NCBI RefSeq assembly: GCF_017813395.1
Contig: NZ_JAGIZB010000001.1
Location: 372,001 to 436,000 of the forward strand
Origin: Pararoseomonas baculiformis
GTDB lineage: Bacteria; Pseudomonadota; Alphaproteobacteria; Acetobacterales; Acetobacteraceae
Direction: 5' to 3'
DNA length: 64,000 bases
Part shown: piece after piece, positions 9,118 through 17,675 of the stretch
How positions within the stretch are numbered: the first letter of the stretch is position 1
How the letters are laid out: each line of letters begins with the position of its first letter
Made by a program: the position numbers and the translations under genes
Notes under the pieces: generated by a model
Seen by the model: the letters and a program-made list of their open reading frames with translations, nothing else
Database searches by the model: none
What the model was told of the DNA's origin: nothing

Positions 9118-9573
9118 TCAGGGCGCGCGCTCCAGCGCGCCGGCGTGGCAGGTGATGCGGCCGGCAAGGGCGTCCAGCGCCAGGGCGAGCTTGCGGGGAG
9201 CGGAGGCATCGGGCGCGTGCAGCGCGATGCGCGGCAGGGCATGGCCCAGCGCCTCGAAACGAGCCGGCACGGGCAGGCGGGGCACCTCTTCCCGCGCGAC
9301 GCAATCCACTGCGAGCACCAGCGGCGCGTCCTCCGCGGCTTCCAGCCCGGCCATGAGGCCGATCCCGCGCAACTCGATCATGCCGCGCAGCGCGGAAGGG
9401 GCCGTGGCGCGCAGCGCCTCCCCCTCACGGCGGAGCAGAACCTGGTCATCGGCCACGAGCCGCCATCCCTCCCCCGTAAGGCGGAGGAGGAGGTCGGACT
9501 TCCCGGCGCCCGGCGGTCCGAGCAGAAGAACCCCCGCGCCGTCCCGTTCGGCACAACTGCCGTGTTGCAGCAT
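9118..9573 (-). CDS. hprK: HPr kinase/phosphorylase, short alphaproteobacterial form
   Basis: HprK phosphorylates and dephosphorylates the regulatory serine of HPr. At 151 residues this is only the catalytic C-terminal domain, the usual form in alphaproteobacteria, and it lacks the N-terminal domain of Firmicutes HprK. Seen here are HGSC near the start, the P-loop LGPPGAGKSDLLLRL (residues 18-32), LVADDQV, and RGMIELRGIGLM, the HprK signature. It is the first gene of the block hprK-rapZ-EIIA-HPr-ptsI. In rhizobia the ChvG/ChvI two-component genes usually stand upstream. Here a divergent dehydratase-like gene does. Confidence 0.93.
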   Translation of the reverse strand: MLQHGSCAERDGAGVLLLGPPGAGKSDLLLRLTGEGWRLVADDQVLLRREGEALRATAPSALRGMIELRGIGLMAGLEAAEDAPLVLAVDCVAREEVPRLPVPARFEALGHALPRIALHAPDASAPRKLALALDALAGRITCHAGALERAP

Positions 9574-9733
9574 GGCTGGATCGTGACACCCCCGACAGGC
9601 GGCCGAACGTGGCAGAAATCGGGCGGGGGCGGAAGCGGGGAGAGTCCGGCGCGTCGTTTTCGTGAGAACACGTCTTTAAAACAGGACCGCGGCGGGCATG
9701 GACAGGCGCGCCTCGCTGGCTCATCCCGGCGGC

Positions 9734-10666
9734 ATGATCACGCGCCCGCATATCGAAGAAGCCGCCCGCCGCATCGCGCCCCATATCCGGCACACGCCCG
9801 TGCTGCAGCTGCCCGTCCAGGCGCTCGGCACGCCCTGCGACGTGGTGCTGAAGCTCGAGCAGATGCAGGTCAGCGGTTCCTTCAAGGCGCGCGGCGCCTT
9901 CAACGCCCTGCTCCAGTCCCGTGCGGGCGAGGCGGGCGTGATCGCTGCCTCGGGCGGCAATCACGGCGCAGCGGTGGCGCATGCCGCGGGTGCGCTGGGC
10001 ATCCGGGCCGAGATCTATGTTCCCGCCATCTCCGCCCCATCGAAGGTGGCGCGGATCCGCGAGGCCGGCGCGGTGGTGGTGCAGGGTGGCGCCACCTATG
10101 CCGAGGCCTTCGCCGCCAGCGAGGCACGCCGCGCGGAAACCGGGGCCGTCTCCGTCCATGCCTATGATCAGGAGGAGGTCCTCGCCGGGCAGGGGACGGT
10201 GGGGCGCGAGTTCGAGGCCGATTCGCCGGGCCTGACCCATCTGCTGGTGGCGGTGGGCGGCGGCGGGCTGATCGGCGGCATCTCCGCCTGGTTCGCCGGC
10301 ACGGCCATGCGGGTGGTGGCCGTGGAGCCGGAGGGCTGCCCCACCCTGCACGACGCCCTGCGCGCGGGCGGGCCGGTGGACGCGCCCGTGGGCGGCCTGG
10401 CGGCGGACAGCCTTGGCGCACGCCGCGTCGGGTCGCTGATGTACCCGATCGCACGCGATGTGATCCGCGATGCCGTGCTGGTTCCGGACGCGGCAATCCG
10501 CGAGGCACAGCAACGCCTCTGGACCGCCTGCCGCGCGGTGGCGGAGCCCGGCGGCGCCACCGCCCTGGCCGCGCTGCTCTCGGGCGCATGGGTGCCGCCG
10601 GAAGGGGCGCGGGTTGGCGTGCTGGTCTGCGGGGGGAATTGCGATCCGGGATCCGTCGTGGGCTGA
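9734..10666 (+). CDS. Threonine/serine dehydratase-like PLP enzyme
   Basis: A fold-type II PLP enzyme of the threonine dehydratase/serine racemase family, 310 residues, without the C-terminal regulatory ACT domain of biosynthetic IlvA. Lys51 in VSGSFKARGA is the Schiff-base lysine. ASGGNHGAAVA binds the substrate carboxylate, and VAVGGGGLIGG holds the PLP phosphate. It would deaminate Thr or Ser to a 2-oxo acid, or act on 3-hydroxyaspartate; the sequence does not decide. I start at ATG 9734 (MITRPHIEEA), matching family N-termini. ATG 9698 is in frame and neither has a clear ribosome-binding site. It is transcribed divergently from hprK. Confidence 0.85.
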   Translation: MITRPHIEEAARRIAPHIRHTPVLQLPVQALGTPCDVVLKLEQMQVSGSFKARGAFNALLQSRAGEAGVIAASGGNHGAAVAHAAGALGIRAEIYVPAISAPSKVARIREAGAVVVQGGATYAEAFAASEARRAETGAVSVHAYDQEEVLAGQGTVGREFEADSPGLTHLLVAVGGGGLIGGISAWFAGTAMRVVAVEPEGCPTLHDALRAGGPVDAPVGGLAADSLGARRVGSLMYPIARDVIRDAVLVPDAAIREAQQRLWTACRAVAEPGGATALAALLSGAWVPPEGARVGVLVCGGNCDPGSVVG

Positions 10667-10709
10667 CAGGGCGCGCCGGGCCGCGGAACGGCGTCACGCA
10701 TGGCCAAGG

Positions 10710-10731
10710 GGAAGGGCTTTCCGCCCCTTCC
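10710..10731. terminator. Convergent-junction hairpin
   Basis: GGAAGGG pairs with CCCTTCC across an 8-nt loop between the dehydratase-like gene and the peptidase gene, which converge here. There is no U-tract on either side; it is probably a bidirectional or Rho-assisted terminator. Confidence 0.5.
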
Positions 10732-11727
10732 CTATCCGAGTTCCGATGCGGCGGGCGGGCCGGGCTCCATGCCACGTGCGGCGCGCACGCCGCGCAGCAC
10801 CGCCGCCGCGACCACATGCGGCACGATGGCGCCCAGGGCCATCATGTTTCCCGGCACCCCGCTCCTTCCCGTCGCCAGGGCGAAGAGGGTGTCGCCATCA
10901 TGCAGGGTGTGGATCGGGTCGATGCTGCGGGCCAGCCCGTCATGCGCCGCGCCGGCCAGGCGCCGGCATTGCGCCTTGGTCAGCACGGCATCGGTCGCCA
11001 CCACGCCGATGGTCGTGGCCATGCCCGGCTGCATGCGAGGCGGCAGCTCCCCGCGCAGGACGCCGGCCATGGCGCCGATGGGCCGGCGTCCTTCCGGGTC
11101 CCGCGCGCCGGCCACGATCTCCCCCGTATCGGGATCCAGGACGTCGCCCACCGCGTTCACTGCCACGATCGCCCCGAGTGTGATGCCGCCGATCCTCATT
11201 GATGCCGTGCCGATCCCGCCCTTCATCGCGCGCTCCTGGCCGAAGAGCTTGCCCACGGTGGCGCCCGTGCCTGCGCCCACGCTGCCCATGGCGGGCGGCA
11301 TCGCCGAGGCCGCCTCGCAGGCGGCGTAGCCGGCGGCCGCATCGGGGCGGATGCGATGATCGCCCAGGGACAGGTCGAACAGCACGGCCGCCGGTACGAT
11401 GGGCACGCAGGCCGGGCCTGCCTGGAAGCCGATCCCCCTCTCCTCCAGCCAGCGCATCACGCCGCCCGCCGCATCCAGCCCGAAGGCGGAGCCGCCGGAG
11501 AGCAGGACCGCATGCACCTTGTCGACGAGGTTCGCGGGATCGAGCAGATCCGTCTCTCGCGTGCCCGGCGCCGCGCCGCGCACATCCACCCCGGCCGTGG
11601 CCCCTTCCTCTGCCAGGACCACGGTGCAGCCGGTCGGGCGGCGCGTCTCGGTGAAATGGCCGACGCGGATGCCCGGAACATCGGTGATGGCGCCATCCAT
11701 CGGCGCACGGGCGATATCCCGCGCCAT
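10732..11727 (-). CDS. P1 family peptidase (DmpA-type L-aminopeptidase/D-esterase)
   Basis: DmpA-type enzymes are self-cleaving N-terminal nucleophile hydrolases that release N-terminal residues from peptides, amides or esters. The 331-residue precursor shows ITDVPGIRVGH near the start, LLSGGSAFGLDAAGGVMRWL in the middle, and the cleavage region GMATTIGVVATDA around 235-247. There a Thr (about 238) would become the nucleophile of the small subunit. The start at 11727 has a strong AAGGAGGAGG. It lies 30 bp downstream of the DUF1028 gene on the same strand, so the two probably form an operon for small amide or peptide use. Confidence 0.88.
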   Translation of the reverse strand: MARDIARAPMDGAITDVPGIRVGHFTETRRPTGCTVVLAEEGATAGVDVRGAAPGTRETDLLDPANLVDKVHAVLLSGGSAFGLDAAGGVMRWLEERGIGFQAGPACVPIVPAAVLFDLSLGDHRIRPDAAAGYAACEAASAMPPAMGSVGAGTGATVGKLFGQERAMKGGIGTASMRIGGITLGAIVAVNAVGDVLDPDTGEIVAGARDPEGRRPIGAMAGVLRGELPPRMQPGMATTIGVVATDAVLTKAQCRRLAGAAHDGLARSIDPIHTLHDGDTLFALATGRSGVPGNMMALGAIVPHVVAAAVLRGVRAARGMEPGPPAASELG

Positions 11728-11757
11728 GCCTCCTCCTTCCCCGTCGGGCGCGGCGCC

Positions 11758-12450
11758 TTACCTGGCGTGCCGGGCCAGCGTGACGGAACCGGCGGCGCCG
11801 CCCCGTGCCTGATCCGGATCAGTGGCGCGCAGCACGAATTCGTCGATCTTGGGCGCGTAGTCGCGCCATAGCCCCGCCAGCTCGCCGATAGGATCGGCGG
11901 CGCGATCCACGCGCAGGTCGGCCAGGGCGAAGTCGTGCTCCCCATGCAGCTCCAGCACGGCCGAGATCACCGGGCCATGCTCGCCACCCGCCTCCTCACC
12001 CGCGCGCAGGGCGGCGACCAGCCGGTCACCCAGCGGCGCATCCGGATCGGCCTCGAAGGCGCGCACCATGGCGGCGGGCACGGCGGTGCTGGAGAGGATG
12101 TTGCCGATGGCAACGCAATCCCGGCCATGGGCATCGGCACGCTCCGCCTTCACCCGCGCGCCATGGTGATGCGCGGTGCGGCCCCGCGCATCCAGCGCGG
12201 CCAGCTGGCGCCATCCTTCATGCGGGGTGGAGGCCACCAGGGCCGCGACCGTTTCCGCCGCCCCGCACCCGCTGCGCAACAGCGCCACGCCGCGCGGCCC
12301 CAGCCGTGGATCGGTGCGGTGCTGGGTCAGCACCGCTCCCACCCCGGCCGCGATATGCTGGATCCGCGCCCCGACCCCAATATCCGAGGTGGCGCCGGCC
12401 GCGCCGATCTGGCCGGTACGCGCGCAGCGCCCGAGAAGCGAGAAGGTCAT
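11758..12450 (-). CDS. DUF1028 domain-containing protein
   Basis: A 230-residue member of DUF1028, a family assigned to the Ntn-hydrolase superfamily whose reaction is not firmly known. The N-terminal pattern MTFSLLGRCARTGQIGAAGA and the later DAHGRDCVAIGNILSS are family hallmarks. I start at ATG 12450, just before MTFSLLGR; the longer open frame upstream is unconserved. It is followed closely by the DmpA-type peptidase gene, and both are Ntn-type enzymes. A joint role in opening or trimming small amides is plausible but unproven. Confidence 0.82.
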   Translation of the reverse strand: MTFSLLGRCARTGQIGAAGATSDIGVGARIQHIAAGVGAVLTQHRTDPRLGPRGVALLRSGCGAAETVAALVASTPHEGWRQLAALDARGRTAHHHGARVKAERADAHGRDCVAIGNILSSTAVPAAMVRAFEADPDAPLGDRLVAALRAGEEAGGEHGPVISAVLELHGEHDFALADLRVDRAADPIGELAGLWRDYAPKIDEFVLRATDPDQARGGAAGSVTLARHAR

Positions 12451-12544
12451 GGCGCGATCCTGGGATCGGTCCTGGCCGGTGTCCATCCCGCGGGAAAAGC
12501 GTGGGCGGACGGCTTGCCTTTCGCGGGAAGCCGTGCCCAATAAC

Positions 12545-12560
12545 CTCACGAAATCGTGAG
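12545..12560. promoter_or_regulatory. Inverted repeat upstream of the yjbH-like gene
   Basis: CTCACG-AAAT-CGTGAG, flanked by TAAC on one side and TTAC on the other, forms an operator-like inverted repeat 15-31 bp before the ATG at 12576. It sits where a repressor would block transcription or translation of the outer-membrane protein gene. No regulator gene is adjacent. Confidence 0.4.
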
Positions 12561-12575
12561 TTACCCTGCCCTGCC

Positions 12576-14675
12576 ATGAAGCGCGCCGCGTGGCTCGCCC
12601 TGTTGCTGCTCCTTGCCTCGCCTGGGCATGCGGAGGAGGTGCCGGCCACGGGGGGCGATTTTGGCGGGATCGGGCTGCTGGAAACCCGCAACGCCCGCTT
12701 CCGCGAGGATGGGACGCTGGAGGCGGGCGGCACATGGCGCCGGCAGCGCCGGTTCTGGTTCGTCAATTTCCAGCCCCTGCCCTTCCTGGAAACCACCTTC
12801 CGCCTGACCGAGCGCCTGAACGCCACCGCGGGCCGCGGCAGCACGACCGACCGCGCCCTGGATCTGAAGCTGCGGCTGCTGGAGGAAGGGCGCTGGACCC
12901 CTGCCCTGGCCATCGGGCTGCAGGACGTGATCGGCACGGGAATCCACGCGGGCGAGTACCTGGTGGCATCGCGCCGCTGGGGGCCGCTGGACGTCTCGCT
13001 GGGCCTCGGCTTCGGCAGGTTGGGCACGCGGGGCGACTTCGCGAACCCGCTCACCCACCTCTCGGACGCGTTCCGGACCCGCCCGCGTGAGGTGGGAAGC
13101 GGCGGCACGCTGCGCGCGGACTTCTTCCGGGGCGAAGAGGTGGCCGTTTTCGGCGGGGCCGAATACGCGGTGCCTTCCATGGACACGCCCTGGGGCGCGC
13201 TGGACGGGCTGCGCGCCAGGATCGAGTGGTCCGGCGATGCGCTGCGGGACGAGCGCGGCGGCTACCCCGCGCGGCGCGGCCCCCTGCTGGGGCGGGCGCG
13301 CAGCCCGGTGAATCTCGGGCTGCAATGGTCCGGCGAGCACATCGATGCCTCCATCGGCTTCGTGCATGGCACGGATCTGCTCGCCCGGCTCTCGTTGCGC
13401 ATGGATCCGGCGAATCCGCCTTCCGCCCCGCCCCTGCGGCCCCTGCCACCCATGCCCGCCCGGCGCGGCGGCGGCGATCCCGATGAGCGTGCACGGGCCG
13501 CCTTCGCCGCGTTGCGGGGGGCTGGCCTGCGCCCGCTGGCCTATGAGGAGCGCGGGGCGGAGGCGCGGATCGCCGTGGCCGATGGCGGCTTCCGCGGCCT
13601 GCCCCAGCTCTCCTCCCGCGTGATGCGGGCGGTGAACGGCATCCTGCCGCCGGAGGTGGAGGCGATCCGCCTTTCCTGGTGGCAGGCCGGGGCGGAGATG
13701 GGCGCCCTGATGGTGCCGCGCCGCGCGCTGGAGGCAGTGGCCACGCCCTGGGGCAGCGTGGAGGAAGCCTGGGGCGCCACCACCCTGTTCCCCGCGCGCG
13801 GCCCGCTGCCGCCCGATGCCTTCACCGAGCCCGGCCCCCATGCGGAATGGCTGCTGGAGCCCCGGCTGAACCTGCAGCTCGGCGATCCCTCCCGCACTCT
13901 GCGCTACCAGGGCGCGGTGGCGCTGGGCGGGCGGGTGGATTTCGGGGAGGGCTTCAGCGCCGCCGGTGCAGTGCAGCAGGCGCTGTTCGGCAATCTGGAG
14001 CGCGGCCTTCCCTCGGACAGCGTGCTGCCGCGCGTGCGGAGCGACTATGCCGCCTATGCGCGGGACGGGAAGACCTCGATCCCGGGCCTCTATGGCGAGC
14101 GGGTCTGGAATCTCGCGCCGGATGTCTTCGCCCGTGCCACGGCGGGGCTGCTGGAGCCGATGTTCGGCGGCGTCTCCTCCGAGCTGCTGTGGCGCCCGGT
14201 GGATCGCGGCTTCGCCCTCGGCCTGGACCTGAACCTCGTGCAGCAGCGGGCGACGGATGGGCTGTTCGGCTTCCGCGGCTATGGCGTGGCCACGGGGCAT
14301 GTCTCGCTCTACGCGGAACTGCCCGTCTGGAATCTCTACGGCATCCTGCGCGCCGGGCGCTATCTGGCGGGGGATTGGGGCGGCACGGTTGAGATCGGGC
14401 GCCGCTTCGACAGCGGCATCGAGGTGGGCGGCTTCGCCACCTTCACCAATGTTCCCTTCGCGCGCTTCGGCGAGGGATCCTTCGACAAGGGCATCTATCT
14501 GCGCGTGCCGCTGAACCTGTTCGGCGCGGATTCGCGCGGGCATGGCACGGCGCTGATCCGGCCCGTGCAGCGCGATGGCGGGCAGCGCCTGGCCGTGGAC
14601 AATCCGCTCTGGGAGGTGACGCGCGCCGGGCGGGAGGATGCCGTCCGGCGCGCGATCGGGGGATATGCGCGATAG
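12576..14675 (+). CDS. YjbH-family outer-membrane protein (exopolysaccharide-associated)
   Basis: A 699-residue exported protein with a clear signal peptide (MKRAAWLALLLLLASPGHA, cleavage expected before EE). The body is rich in alternating aromatic/glycine strands ending in Arg/Phe, as in a beta-barrel. The GDFGGIGLLETRNARF-type opening, repeated FxxGxE-like strands and late YLAGDWGGTVEIGRRFDSG segment match the YjbH/GfcD family, tied in enterobacteria to capsule or exopolysaccharide secretion. No other polysaccharide genes are adjacent, so it stands apart from a typical yjbEFGH set. The start is placed at the signal peptide; the frame open since 12306 is not coding before it. Confidence 0.82.
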   Translation: MKRAAWLALLLLLASPGHAEEVPATGGDFGGIGLLETRNARFREDGTLEAGGTWRRQRRFWFVNFQPLPFLETTFRLTERLNATAGRGSTTDRALDLKLRLLEEGRWTPALAIGLQDVIGTGIHAGEYLVASRRWGPLDVSLGLGFGRLGTRGDFANPLTHLSDAFRTRPREVGSGGTLRADFFRGEEVAVFGGAEYAVPSMDTPWGALDGLRARIEWSGDALRDERGGYPARRGPLLGRARSPVNLGLQWSGEHIDASIGFVHGTDLLARLSLRMDPANPPSAPPLRPLPPMPARRGGGDPDERARAAFAALRGAGLRPLAYEERGAEARIAVADGGFRGLPQLSSRVMRAVNGILPPEVEAIRLSWWQAGAEMGALMVPRRALEAVATPWGSVEEAWGATTLFPARGPLPPDAFTEPGPHAEWLLEPRLNLQLGDPSRTLRYQGAVALGGRVDFGEGFSAAGAVQQALFGNLERGLPSDSVLPRVRSDYAAYARDGKTSIPGLYGERVWNLAPDVFARATAGLLEPMFGGVSSELLWRPVDRGFALGLDLNLVQQRATDGLFGFRGYGVATGHVSLYAELPVWNLYGILRAGRYLAGDWGGTVEIGRRFDSGIEVGGFATFTNVPFARFGEGSFDKGIYLRVPLNLFGADSRGHGTALIRPVQRDGGQRLAVDNPLWEVTRAGREDAVRRAIGGYAR

Positions 14676-14678
14676 GCG

Positions 14679-15662
14679 CTAGTTCACCGTGATCCTGGCG
14701 TCCCGCACCACGCGGCCCCAGGTCTCCACCTCCTGCGCTATCTTCCGCTGCAGCTCCTCCGGGGAGGAGGAGACGGCATCCGCACCGGCGGCCTTCAGGC
14801 GCTCCTGGATCTTCGGATCGGCCAGCGCCTCGTTCAGCACGGCGTTCAGCCGCGCGACCACCGGGGCGGGCGTGCCGGCGGGCGCCATCACCGCGCCCCA
14901 GGAGGTCGCCTCCGCGTCCGGAAGGCCGATCTCCTTCATAGTGGGCACATCCGGCAGCTGGGAGGTGCGGCGCGGCCCGGTGGTGGCCAGGGCCCGCACG
15001 CGCCCGCCCTGGATCTGCCCGATGGCGGAGGGAAGCTGGTCCAGCATGAACTGCACATTGCCCGCCACCAGGTCGTTCAACGCCGGGGCGCTGCCGCGAT
15101 AGGGCACATGCGTCACATCCACCTTCGCCGCGGCGCGGAACAGCTCCGCGACCATATGGGTGGAGGAACCGGAGCCCGCCGAGCCGAAGCTCGCCTTGCC
15201 CGGGTTCTCACGCAGCCAGCTCAGGAATTCCTGCGCCGTGCGGGCCGGCACCTTGTCGCTCACGATCAGCACATGATCGGTGGCGAAGGCCATGCCGACA
15301 GGCGCGAGATCCTTCACGGGGTCGAAGCCCATGCTGCCATAGAGATGCTGGTTGATGGTCAGCGTGCCCGTGGTGCCCATCAGGATCACGGTTCCATCGG
15401 CGGGGGAACGCACCACGTTCTCCACCCCGATATTGCCGCCGGAGCCCGCACGGTTCTCGACGACGATAGGCTGGCCAAGCCGTTCGCCCATGCGTTCGGC
15501 CAGCACGCGCGCCACCACATCCGTGGCGCCGCCGGCCGCGAAGGGTATGACGAAGCGGATCGGCCGCGTGGGCGTCCAGCCCTGCGCGAAAGCAGGAACG
15601 GCGGCGGGCGCCGCGGCCAGGGCCACGGCGCCGCCGAGAAGCGAGCGTCGGTTCATGTTCAT
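14679..15662 (-). CDS. Bug/TctC family solute-binding protein (TetR-linked operon)
   Basis: A periplasmic receptor of the tripartite tricarboxylate family, 327 residues. The signal peptide carries NRRSLLGG followed by a hydrophobic stretch to AFAQ, with twin arginines that could direct Tat export. Mature landmarks are IRFVIPFAAGGATDVVAR, VVENRAGSGGNIGVE and THVPYRGSAPALNDL, which line the carboxylate pocket in this family. It is the last gene of the Gfo/Idh operon, 33 bp after the epimerase gene. ATG 15662 follows GGAGGG at good spacing; ATG 15689 is an alternative. No TctA/TctB membrane partner is present. Confidence 0.9.
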   Translation of the reverse strand: MNMNRRSLLGGAVALAAAPAAVPAFAQGWTPTRPIRFVIPFAAGGATDVVARVLAERMGERLGQPIVVENRAGSGGNIGVENVVRSPADGTVILMGTTGTLTINQHLYGSMGFDPVKDLAPVGMAFATDHVLIVSDKVPARTAQEFLSWLRENPGKASFGSAGSGSSTHMVAELFRAAAKVDVTHVPYRGSAPALNDLVAGNVQFMLDQLPSAIGQIQGGRVRALATTGPRRTSQLPDVPTMKEIGLPDAEATSWGAVMAPAGTPAPVVARLNAVLNEALADPKIQERLKAAGADAVSSSPEELQRKIAQEVETWGRVVRDARITVN

Positions 15663-15695
15663 TCTTGTGTTTCCCTCCGTGTTCTTCATCCGGTG

Positions 15696-16517
15696 TCAGC
15701 AGGCGGTGGCGTGTCTCCGCTTGATCTCCTGCAGCACCTCATCCGGATCGGCGGCCCACCAGCGGCGGGAAAGGATCTCCACCTCCGTATGGCCGCGATA
15801 TCCCTGAGCTTCGACCATCGCGCGGATGCCGGGAATGTCGATCGCGCCCTCGCCCGGCAGCCCACGATCAAAAACCGTGTCGGTGGTGGGAACGAGCCAG
15901 TCGCAGACATGGAACGCCGCGATACGCCCGCCCGCGCGCGCGACCTGCTCCCGCAGCGCCGGATCCCACCAGACATGATAGACATCCAGCGCCACCCCGC
16001 TGCCCTCGCCCAACTCGTCGCAGAGATCGAGCGCCTGGGCAGTGGTGGAGAGCACGCTGCGATCCGCGCAGGTCATGGGATGCAGCGGCTCCAGCGCGAT
16101 GGTCACGCCGGCCGCGCGCGCATCCGCCATGATGGCGTGGAGCCCATCCCGCACCATGGCGCGGGCGCCTTCCAGATCCTTCGATCCCGGCGGCAGCCCG
16201 CCACAGACCATGACCAGGCAGGCGGCGCCGATCGCATGGGCTTCCTCGATGGCGCGGCGGTTGTCATCGATCGCGGCTGCACGCCCGGCTTCATCCGCGG
16301 CCGGGAACATGCCGCCGCGGCAGAGACCGGACACGGAAAGCCCCGCATCCCGGATGGCGCGCGCCGCCTGCTGCACGCCCATGGCCTGCAGCACGTCGCG
16401 CCAGGGGGAAATGCCGGGGATGCCGTGGCGCGCGCATCCCTCGATGCATTCGCGCAGTCCCCAGCGCTCCTTCACCGTGACGGTGTTGAGGCTGAGGGGA
16501 CCCGGGGCGCCCATCAT
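15696..16517 (-). CDS. Sugar phosphate isomerase/epimerase family protein
   Basis: A 273-residue TIM-barrel protein of the xylose-isomerase-like (AP endonuclease 2) superfamily. Candidate metal ligands are the Glu of VTIALEPLHPM, the Asp of GVALDVYHVWWDP, the His of AAFHVCDW and the final Glu of GHTEVEILS, the usual ordered set. Members isomerise or epimerise sugars, keto-inositols and related compounds. Its ATG overlaps the stop of the DUF993 gene by 4 bp, so the two are co-translated. With the upstream Gfo/Idh dehydrogenase it suggests an oxidation-isomerisation route for a sugar or cyclitol of unknown identity. Confidence 0.85.
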   Translation of the reverse strand: MMGAPGPLSLNTVTVKERWGLRECIEGCARHGIPGISPWRDVLQAMGVQQAARAIRDAGLSVSGLCRGGMFPAADEAGRAAAIDDNRRAIEEAHAIGAACLVMVCGGLPPGSKDLEGARAMVRDGLHAIMADARAAGVTIALEPLHPMTCADRSVLSTTAQALDLCDELGEGSGVALDVYHVWWDPALREQVARAGGRIAAFHVCDWLVPTTDTVFDRGLPGEGAIDIPGIRAMVEAQGYRGHTEVEILSRRWWAADPDEVLQEIKRRHATAC

Positions 16518-17674
16518 GCCACCCCGTGCACGGCCAGCAGCGCCTTCATCCGCGTCACCGCCCGGTCCGGATCGGAGAGCAGCCCCGCCTTGTCGGCCAG
16601 CCGGAACAGCTCGGCGAAGTGCTGGATGGAGCGTGTGGATTGCTGCCCGCCCACCATCACGAAATGGTCCTGGTGCCCGTTCAGCCAGGCCATGAACACC
16701 ACGCCCGTCTTGTAGAAGCGCGTGGGCGCCTTGAAGATGTGGCGGGAGAGCGGAACCGTCGGCGCCAGGATCTCGTGGAAGGTGGAGAGGTCGTTGCGCG
16801 AGAGTGCCGCCAGCGCCCCGCCCACCGCCGGGGCGATCGGATCGAAAATGCCGAGCAGAGCGTCCGAATGCCCTTCGGCATCGCCCGCGATCAGCTCGGC
16901 GTAGTTGAAGTCGTCGCCCGTGTACATGCGCACGCCCTTGGGCAGGCGGCGCCGCATGGAGACTTCCTTCTGGTCGTCCAGCAACGAGATCTTCACGCCA
17001 TCGACCTTGTCGGCATGGCTGGCGATGACCTCCAGCGCCACCTCCATGGCCTTCATGTGATCCTGGTGGCCCCAGTAGCCCTCCAGCGCCGGGTCGAACA
17101 TCTCCCCGAGCCAGTGGATGATCACCGGTTCCTTCACGCCGGAGAGCACGCGGTCATAGACCCGCACATAGTCCTCCGGCGAGCTGGCGGCCTTGGCCAG
17201 CGCGCGGGAGGCCATGAGGATGATGCGGCCGCCCATTCCCTCCACCGCCTCGCACTGCTCCTCATAGGCGCGGATGACGTCGTCCACCGTCACGTCAGGG
17301 CCGGGTGCCAGGTGGTCCGTGCCGGCGCCGCTGGCCATGAAGGCGTTGGGAAAGTCCTTCGCGGCGTCCAGGGAGCGCCGGATCAGCTCCTGCGCCCCGT
17401 TCCAGTCCAGCCCCATGCCGCGCTGCGCCGTGTCCATCGCTTCCGCCACGCCCAGGCCGAGCGACCAGAGATGGCGGCGGAAGGCGATGGTGCGGTCCCA
17501 GTCGATCCTCACATCCAGCCAGGGGTCGTGCTCGGCCAGCGGATCGGCCACCACATGCGCGGCGGCATAGGCGATGCGCGGATAGGGCGGCTTCGCCACG
17601 GCGAACTTGCCGGGGGCGCCGGTGGTGTAGCTCTCCAGCGCGCCCGATGCGGTGGGCAGGGTGATGGTGGCCAT
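16514..17674 (-). CDS. DUF993 family protein (dihydrodipicolinate-synthase-like TIM barrel)
   Basis: A 386-residue protein of the DUF993 family, distantly related to the dihydrodipicolinate synthase/aldolase superfamily. Visible landmarks include a central VKEPVIIHWLGEMFDP, the segment VDGVKISLLD with a Lys at the position expected of a Schiff-base lysine, and MYTGDDFNYAELI. Its reaction is unknown; an aldol-type cleavage of a keto-sugar would fit the fold and the neighbours. It begins 1 bp after the dehydrogenase gene ends and overlaps the epimerase gene by 4 bp, so the three proteins are probably made together. Confidence 0.82.
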   Translation of the reverse strand: MATITLPTASGALESYTTGAPGKFAVAKPPYPRIAYAAAHVVADPLAEHDPWLDVRIDWDRTIAFRRHLWSLGLGVAEAMDTAQRGMGLDWNGAQELIRRSLDAAKDFPNAFMASGAGTDHLAPGPDVTVDDVIRAYEEQCEAVEGMGGRIILMASRALAKAASSPEDYVRVYDRVLSGVKEPVIIHWLGEMFDPALEGYWGHQDHMKAMEVALEVIASHADKVDGVKISLLDDQKEVSMRRRLPKGVRMYTGDDFNYAELIAGDAEGHSDALLGIFDPIAPAVGGALAALSRNDLSTFHEILAPTVPLSRHIFKAPTRFYKTGVVFMAWLNGHQDHFVMVGGQQSTRSIQHFAELFRLADKAGLLSDPDRAVTRMKALLAVHGVA

Positions 17675-17675
17675 G

